Shown piece by piece: positions 24,724 to 28,004 of a DNA stretch of 28,004 bases (the first letter of the stretch is position 1; each line of letters begins with the position of its first letter). The DNA is from Rhodospirillaceae bacterium UBA3470 (lineage in GTDB: Bacteria > Pseudomonadota > Alphaproteobacteria > Rhodospirillales > Casp-alpha2): contig DFRF01000112.1 of the NCBI GenBank assembly GCA_002378125.1, forward strand, positions 10,509 to 38,512, given 5' to 3'. The notes below the pieces were generated by a model that saw nothing but the letters and a program-made list of their open reading frames with translations, was not told where the DNA came from and searched no databases. The translations under genes and the position numbers were made by a program.

Positions 24724-24828
24724 GGAGATGACCCTGAATGTAGTTTTCTGGAACGGACACGGATTCTTTCGATGGCCTGATTTAAGTCGGCCAATACTTT
24801 TCTAATATCCGGGCGTACCGCGATGTTA

Positions 24829-25935
24829 TCAGGAAATGAGCGCCATTTTCGACAGGTCTTCGCGGTTCAAGTCCCATTCGACGCCGGCGTCGAGGATACT
24901 TTCCCAAGCACCCAGCGATAGCGGTAGTCCCGACTTCTGGCGGGTCTCACGGGCCTTGCGCTCCGGGTCGCCGGGGATCATCACGGGTTGGTTTGGGTCG
25001 GTCGGTCGTGCCGTCCGAACAAACTGAATATAGTCGTCAACGGCCTTCCCGAAGCCGTGCCCGTCATCCAGGGACTCTGGTTTAAGATAGATTGAAAGCA
25101 TTCCGTTATGCGTCGCTCGACCGGGACCGGTGGTCCCCGACCCCGTTAGAGCACCGGCTAGAAGTTCACAGGCCAAGGCCAGCCCTGAACCTTTGTGATC
25201 ACCCATGGTGAGCAGTGCCCCTGGGCCGTTACGCGGATCCGGTACTTTGCCCGGCTCCAAATCACCGTAAAGCGACAAAGGATCCGTGCTTGGTTTGCCT
25301 CGGCCGTCGATGAGCGCGCCCTCAGGCGGTGGCTTCCCGCCGCGGGCGGCGACCAGGACCTTCCCTTCGGCGACCTGGGACGTGGCGAAATCCAAGATGA
25401 AGTCATCGCCGTCCGGATTGACTATACCGATGGTCACGGGCGCCGTCGAAATGCGCCGTTCGGCCGCACCAAAGGGCGCTACCAGCATACTTTGCGCCAC
25501 ATTGACGAAGTGGACGGATACAAAGCCGCGTGCACAAGCTATTTCTGCCCAATGACCAATGCGGCCTAAATGGCCAGAGCGGCGCAGGCCAATAATTGCA
25601 ACGCCATGTTTTCCCGCTTTCTTAAGACCCAATTCCACGGCTTCGCGACCGATTATCTGACCGAAGCCGTTGTTGCCGTCCGTCAAGGCAAAGGTGTCGT
25701 TGTCCAGAACGACCTCCATGGACCGGCCAAAATTCAAAGTCCCTGCCTTGACCCAGGAGAGATACCGGGGTACGCGCACCACCCCGTGGCTGTCATGGCC
25801 TGCCAAGTTGGCGCCTACTAGATTGGCGGCGATGGTCTCGGCCTCTTTGTTATCGGCACCAGCGGCGGAGAAAATACAGCGGATCATGGCCGTCATACCG
25901 TCCGCGGATAGGAGAACTTTGTCGGCGACGGTCAT
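24829..25935 (-). CDS. LDH2-family malate/L-lactate/sulfolactate-type dehydrogenase
   Basis: A 368-aa cytosolic NAD(P)-dependent oxidoreductase of the LDH2/MDHG family, which oxidises 2-hydroxyacids such as malate, lactate, ureidoglycolate or sulfolactate. It shows the signature GANLAGHDSHGVVRVPRYL, with GVAIIGLRRSGHLGRIGHWAEIA and DFATSQVAEGKV plus MGDHKGSGLALACELLAGAL. The ATG at 25935 overlaps the stop of the D-2-hydroxyacid dehydrogenase gene by ATGA, so the two are translationally coupled. The frame to 25968 lies inside the neighbour and is not needed. The specific substrate is unknown; the pairing is discussed in the findings. Confidence 0.92.
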   Translation of the reverse strand: MTVADKVLLSADGMTAMIRCIFSAAGADNKEAETIAANLVGANLAGHDSHGVVRVPRYLSWVKAGTLNFGRSMEVVLDNDTFALTDGNNGFGQIIGREAVELGLKKAGKHGVAIIGLRRSGHLGRIGHWAEIACARGFVSVHFVNVAQSMLVAPFGAAERRISTAPVTIGIVNPDGDDFILDFATSQVAEGKVLVAARGGKPPPEGALIDGRGKPSTDPLSLYGDLEPGKVPDPRNGPGALLTMGDHKGSGLALACELLAGALTGSGTTGPGRATHNGMLSIYLKPESLDDGHGFGKAVDDYIQFVRTARPTDPNQPVMIPGDPERKARETRQKSGLPLSLGAWESILDAGVEWDLNREDLSKMALIS

Positions 25936-26915
25936 CTGGGCTCCAATGCTTCCAGGTTGAAGGTGCAATCGGGTTTTAGGACGCCGTCGAAGCAGTCCAG
26001 GATGTTCTGTGCAGCCATCATGGCCATGGCCCGCATGGCGCCTGTGGATGCAGCGCCGGCGTGCGGCGCCAGAACGACATCTTCGCGGGCCAGGAGCGGA
26101 CCAAAAACAGGATCATCTGCCGGTGGCGGTTCGGTCGAAAACACATCCAGACCCGCCCCGGCGAGACGTCCGTTTTCCAAAGCTTTGAGCAACGCCGCTT
26201 CGTCGACGACTCCGCCCCGCGCGCAATTGAGCAAAACGGCGCCGGGTTTCAGTTGGGAAAGCACCTCATCCGACACAAGGTGGAGGGTGCTGTCGTCCAG
26301 CGGCACATGGACACTCAGGATATCTGCGTTGGGCAGTTCGGGGTGAAAATCCTCAACCGCTTTGCAACCCAATTTATTGGCAAGAGCGTGATCAAGGGCG
26401 ATATCCGCGATGGTCACGTGCATGCCGAACGCACGGGCGCGCGCTGCGACTTTCCTTCCAATGCGCCCAAACCCGACGATCAAAAGGTTCGCGCCTTCTA
26501 ACTCCAGTGATAGAAGTTTGGACCGCGCACCAAAATTATTGGCACGGACGGCCTGATCTAGATCGCGCAGCCGCCGGGTCAGGGTCAGCATCATGGCGAG
26601 TGTTAGCTCAGCCACGGACGTAGAATTCGCGCCGGCGGCGATAGCGACGGGAATACGGCGTTGGCTGAGATGTGCTACGTCAAGGTTGTCGCAACCGACG
26701 CCGTGGCGGGAAACCACCTGGAGCTCCTTGCTCAGGGACAACAAATCGGCACTCATTTTTGCCGTTCGCACGGCAATTCCGTGAACGCCGGGGATTAGGC
26801 GCGCCAAGGTCGCAGGGTCGGCGTTGTCGGCGCTGATGACCTCTACGTCTTCGCGGGCGCTTAACAGATTGATGCCATCCTCGTGGATGGGCTCAGTCAC
26901 CAAGACTCGTTTCAT
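25932..26915 (-). CDS. D-isomer specific 2-hydroxyacid dehydrogenase
   Basis: A 327-aa NAD(P)-dependent dehydrogenase that reduces 2-oxoacids to 2-hydroxyacids or the reverse. The Rossmann motif is GFGRIG (148-153), and the catalytic trio is R233 (NCARGG), E262 (STEPP) and H285 (LAPHAGA). The N-terminal domain includes VVSRHGVGCDNLDV. It resembles phosphoglycerate dehydrogenase/hydroxypyruvate reductase in shape, but lacks a C-terminal ACT domain, so it is not full-length SerA. The ATG at 26915 has GGAG 10 bases upstream. First gene of a two-gene unit with the LDH2-family gene, divergent from the foldase gene. Confidence 0.93.
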   Translation of the reverse strand: MKRVLVTEPIHEDGINLLSAREDVEVISADNADPATLARLIPGVHGIAVRTAKMSADLLSLSKELQVVSRHGVGCDNLDVAHLSQRRIPVAIAAGANSTSVAELTLAMMLTLTRRLRDLDQAVRANNFGARSKLLSLELEGANLLIVGFGRIGRKVAARARAFGMHVTIADIALDHALANKLGCKAVEDFHPELPNADILSVHVPLDDSTLHLVSDEVLSQLKPGAVLLNCARGGVVDEAALLKALENGRLAGAGLDVFSTEPPPADDPVFGPLLAREDVVLAPHAGAASTGAMRAMAMMAAQNILDCFDGVLKPDCTFNLEALEPR

Positions 26916-27067
26916 CGGTTTTCTGCTCCAGGATGGCTAATATCCAATGAGTGTGAACCTAATGGGGCTCCCGTTGGCCATCAATCATCTCCATTTCACG
27001 TGGCTTCGCGATCTCGCTTCGTCCCAATTTTTTGGCCACTGTTGAGGCAATTGGCACCATTCGCGTG

Positions 27068-27096
27068 TTGCCGCGTCCCTCCCACCCACCTATGAT
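27068..27096 (+). promoter_or_regulatory. Sigma70-like promoter of the PpiD-like foldase gene
   Basis: TTGCCG at 27068-27073 and TATGAT at 27091-27096 are separated by 17 bases, four and five matches of six to the sigma70 consensus. A start point near 27103 would leave a leader of about 50 bases before the ATG at 27154. It lies in the divergent region between the D-2-hydroxyacid dehydrogenase and the foldase gene. Confidence 0.55.
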
Positions 27097-27153
27097 GCGC
27101 GGCCTGTAAGACGTTACTAAATAAACAAAAGTTGAACCAACGACGGGTGTCTC

Positions 27154-28004
27154 ATGTTACTTCTGATGCGCAAGCGAATTGGCTCTGTCATCATCAAGGT
27201 CTTTGTTGTTTTGTTAGTCTTAGGCTTTGGCGCCTGGGGGGTGCAGGACATGCTCGGCTACCAGGTTGGGGGTGGCAGCGGGGGCGTTGCCGAAGTGGGC
27301 GGCGAGGTCCTGCCGGCCCGGGCGCTTTACCAGGATGTATATTCCGAAGTGAACCGCATGCGGCAGTTCCTGGGCAATTCGTTCAATATCGAACAGGCCC
27401 AGCAGTTGGGGGTCATCGACTCCGTTCTCCAACGTCAGATCAACGCCGCGGCGACACGCAAAGGCGCCATGGATTTGGGCGTTGCGATTAGCGACCGGCT
27501 GGTTCGGAATGCCATCGTGGACCAACCGATGTTTCGCGGGCTGGCTGGAAATTTTGACCGTGAACGCTTTCAGCAAATTCTCCAAAGCAACGGGTTGACC
27601 GAAGAGGCCTACGTCGCGCGCCTGCGCGAAGACTTGATGACGCAGCAGTTGATGAAGACGGTCAGTGCAGGCGTGGTCGCGCCGGGACGCTGGGTCGACC
27701 GGGTCCACCGGTATCAAGAGGAAACCCGGGATGTGGAGACCGTGTTCGTCCCTGATGCGTCGATTACCCATGTTTCCGAGCCCAGCGATACGGACCTGCG
27801 GAAGTATTTTGACGATAATAAAGAGATATTTACCGCGCCGGAATACCGAGCGCTGACTTTTGTCCGCTTGGACGCGGCGGATTTGGCTAAAGAGATGGAG
27901 GTCGCCGAAGAGGATGTGCAGACTTCTTACGACGAGCGCCTTGATGAGTTTACGACGGAGGAGCGCCGAGCGGTTCGGCAGATGCTGTTGAGCGACGAAG
28001 CAGA
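27154..28004 (+). CDS. ppiD: PpiD/SurA_N-type periplasmic peptidyl-prolyl isomerase (N-terminal part, cut by window edge)
   Basis: An inner-membrane anchored periplasmic folding factor. It opens with RKRIGSVIIKVFVVLLVLGFGAWGV, the usual PpiD plan (basic tip, one membrane segment at about residues 11-30). The SurA_N-like domain follows (QLGVIDSVLQRQINAAATRKGAMDLG, then FDRERFQQILQSNGLTEEAYV). The frame is open to the window end (283 codons); the rotamase domain lies beyond. The start is ATG 27154; ATG 27166 is also possible. The ribosome site is modest (GACGGGTG). Being near tpiA and secG in alphaproteobacteria supports the call. Confidence 0.88.
   Translation, partial: MLLLMRKRIGSVIIKVFVVLLVLGFGAWGVQDMLGYQVGGGSGGVAEVGGEVLPARALYQDVYSEVNRMRQFLGNSFNIEQAQQLGVIDSVLQRQINAAATRKGAMDLGVAISDRLVRNAIVDQPMFRGLAGNFDRERFQQILQSNGLTEEAYVARLREDLMTQQLMKTVSAGVVAPGRWVDRVHRYQEETRDVETVFVPDASITHVSEPSDTDLRKYFDDNKEIFTAPEYRALTFVRLDAADLAKEMEVAEEDVQTSYDERLDEFTTEERRAVRQMLLSDEA

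Noticed and set aside
25932..26915. Phosphoglycerate dehydrogenase SerA
   Set aside because: Length of 327 residues without a C-terminal ACT or extra domain, and coupling to an LDH2-family gene, do not fit a serine biosynthesis gene well.
1..28004. CRISPR arrays, tRNA or rRNA genes, prophage or intact insertion sequence
   Set aside because: No regularly spaced repeats, no tRNA-like cloverleaf or rRNA sequence, and no integrase or transposase motif were seen on either strand.

Overview
The window comes from a fairly GC-rich alphaproteobacterium, probably a marine or soil Rhodospirillales-like lineage. The backbone genes point there: pdhA-pdhB-pdhC with a lipoyl domain fused to E1 beta, ftsB and eno next to pdh, then kdsA, pyrG, secG, tpiA and a PpiD/SurA_N-type foldase. 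This order is a familiar alphaproteobacterial synteny. TRAP transport and Cox-type molybdenum hydroxylase genes also fit. I saw no tRNA, rRNA, CRISPR array, phage gene or intact insertion sequence.

Layout: 1-2829 (minus) is pdhC (cut by the window edge), pdhB and pdhA. A very AT-rich spacer (about 2937-3012) follows. 3013-4149 (minus) is ftsB with two tandem ABM-fold (dimeric alpha/beta barrel) proteins attached as an overlapping operon. 4244-6544 (minus) is a lone molybdopterin-binding large subunit of the xanthine dehydrogenase/CoxL family. 6741-8015 (minus) is eno. From 8188 to about 19250 lies a roughly 11-kb accessory block between eno and kdsA. It holds an ABC-2 type exporter pair, an EthD-family protein, a minus-strand CMD-PhyH-(SRPBCC remnant)-MFS unit, a divergent TRAP operon (dctP-dctQ-dctM) ending in a metallo-beta-lactamase-fold hydrolase, and a convergent DUF1445 hydro-lyase/alpha-beta hydrolase/small acidic protein group. 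19328-22244 (minus) is kdsA, pyrG and secG. 22245-22780 holds only a decayed LysR-type regulator fragment. 22781-23542 is tpiA. 23629-26915 (minus) is a thioesterase-like protein, an LDH2-family dehydrogenase and a D-2-hydroxyacid dehydrogenase. 27154 to the end (plus) is the N-terminal part of the PpiD-like foldase, behind a good sigma70-like promoter.

How it fits together: the backbone covers the end of glycolysis and acetyl-CoA formation (tpiA, eno, pdhABC), envelope and division functions (kdsA, secG, ftsB, ppiD) and CTP synthesis. Accessory genes sit in at least four of its joints: ftsB/pdhA, eno/ftsB, kdsA/eno and tpiA/ppiD. Their products (dioxygenase, AhpD-like CMD, ABM and EthD folds, a Mo hydroxylase, hydrolases, hydroxyacid dehydrogenases, TRAP and MFS transporters) look like uptake and breakdown of small organic acids or aromatic-type compounds. 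The actual substrates cannot be read from the sequence. Two gene remnants, a SRPBCC-like N-terminus and a LysR C-terminus, indicate past gene loss in these joints.
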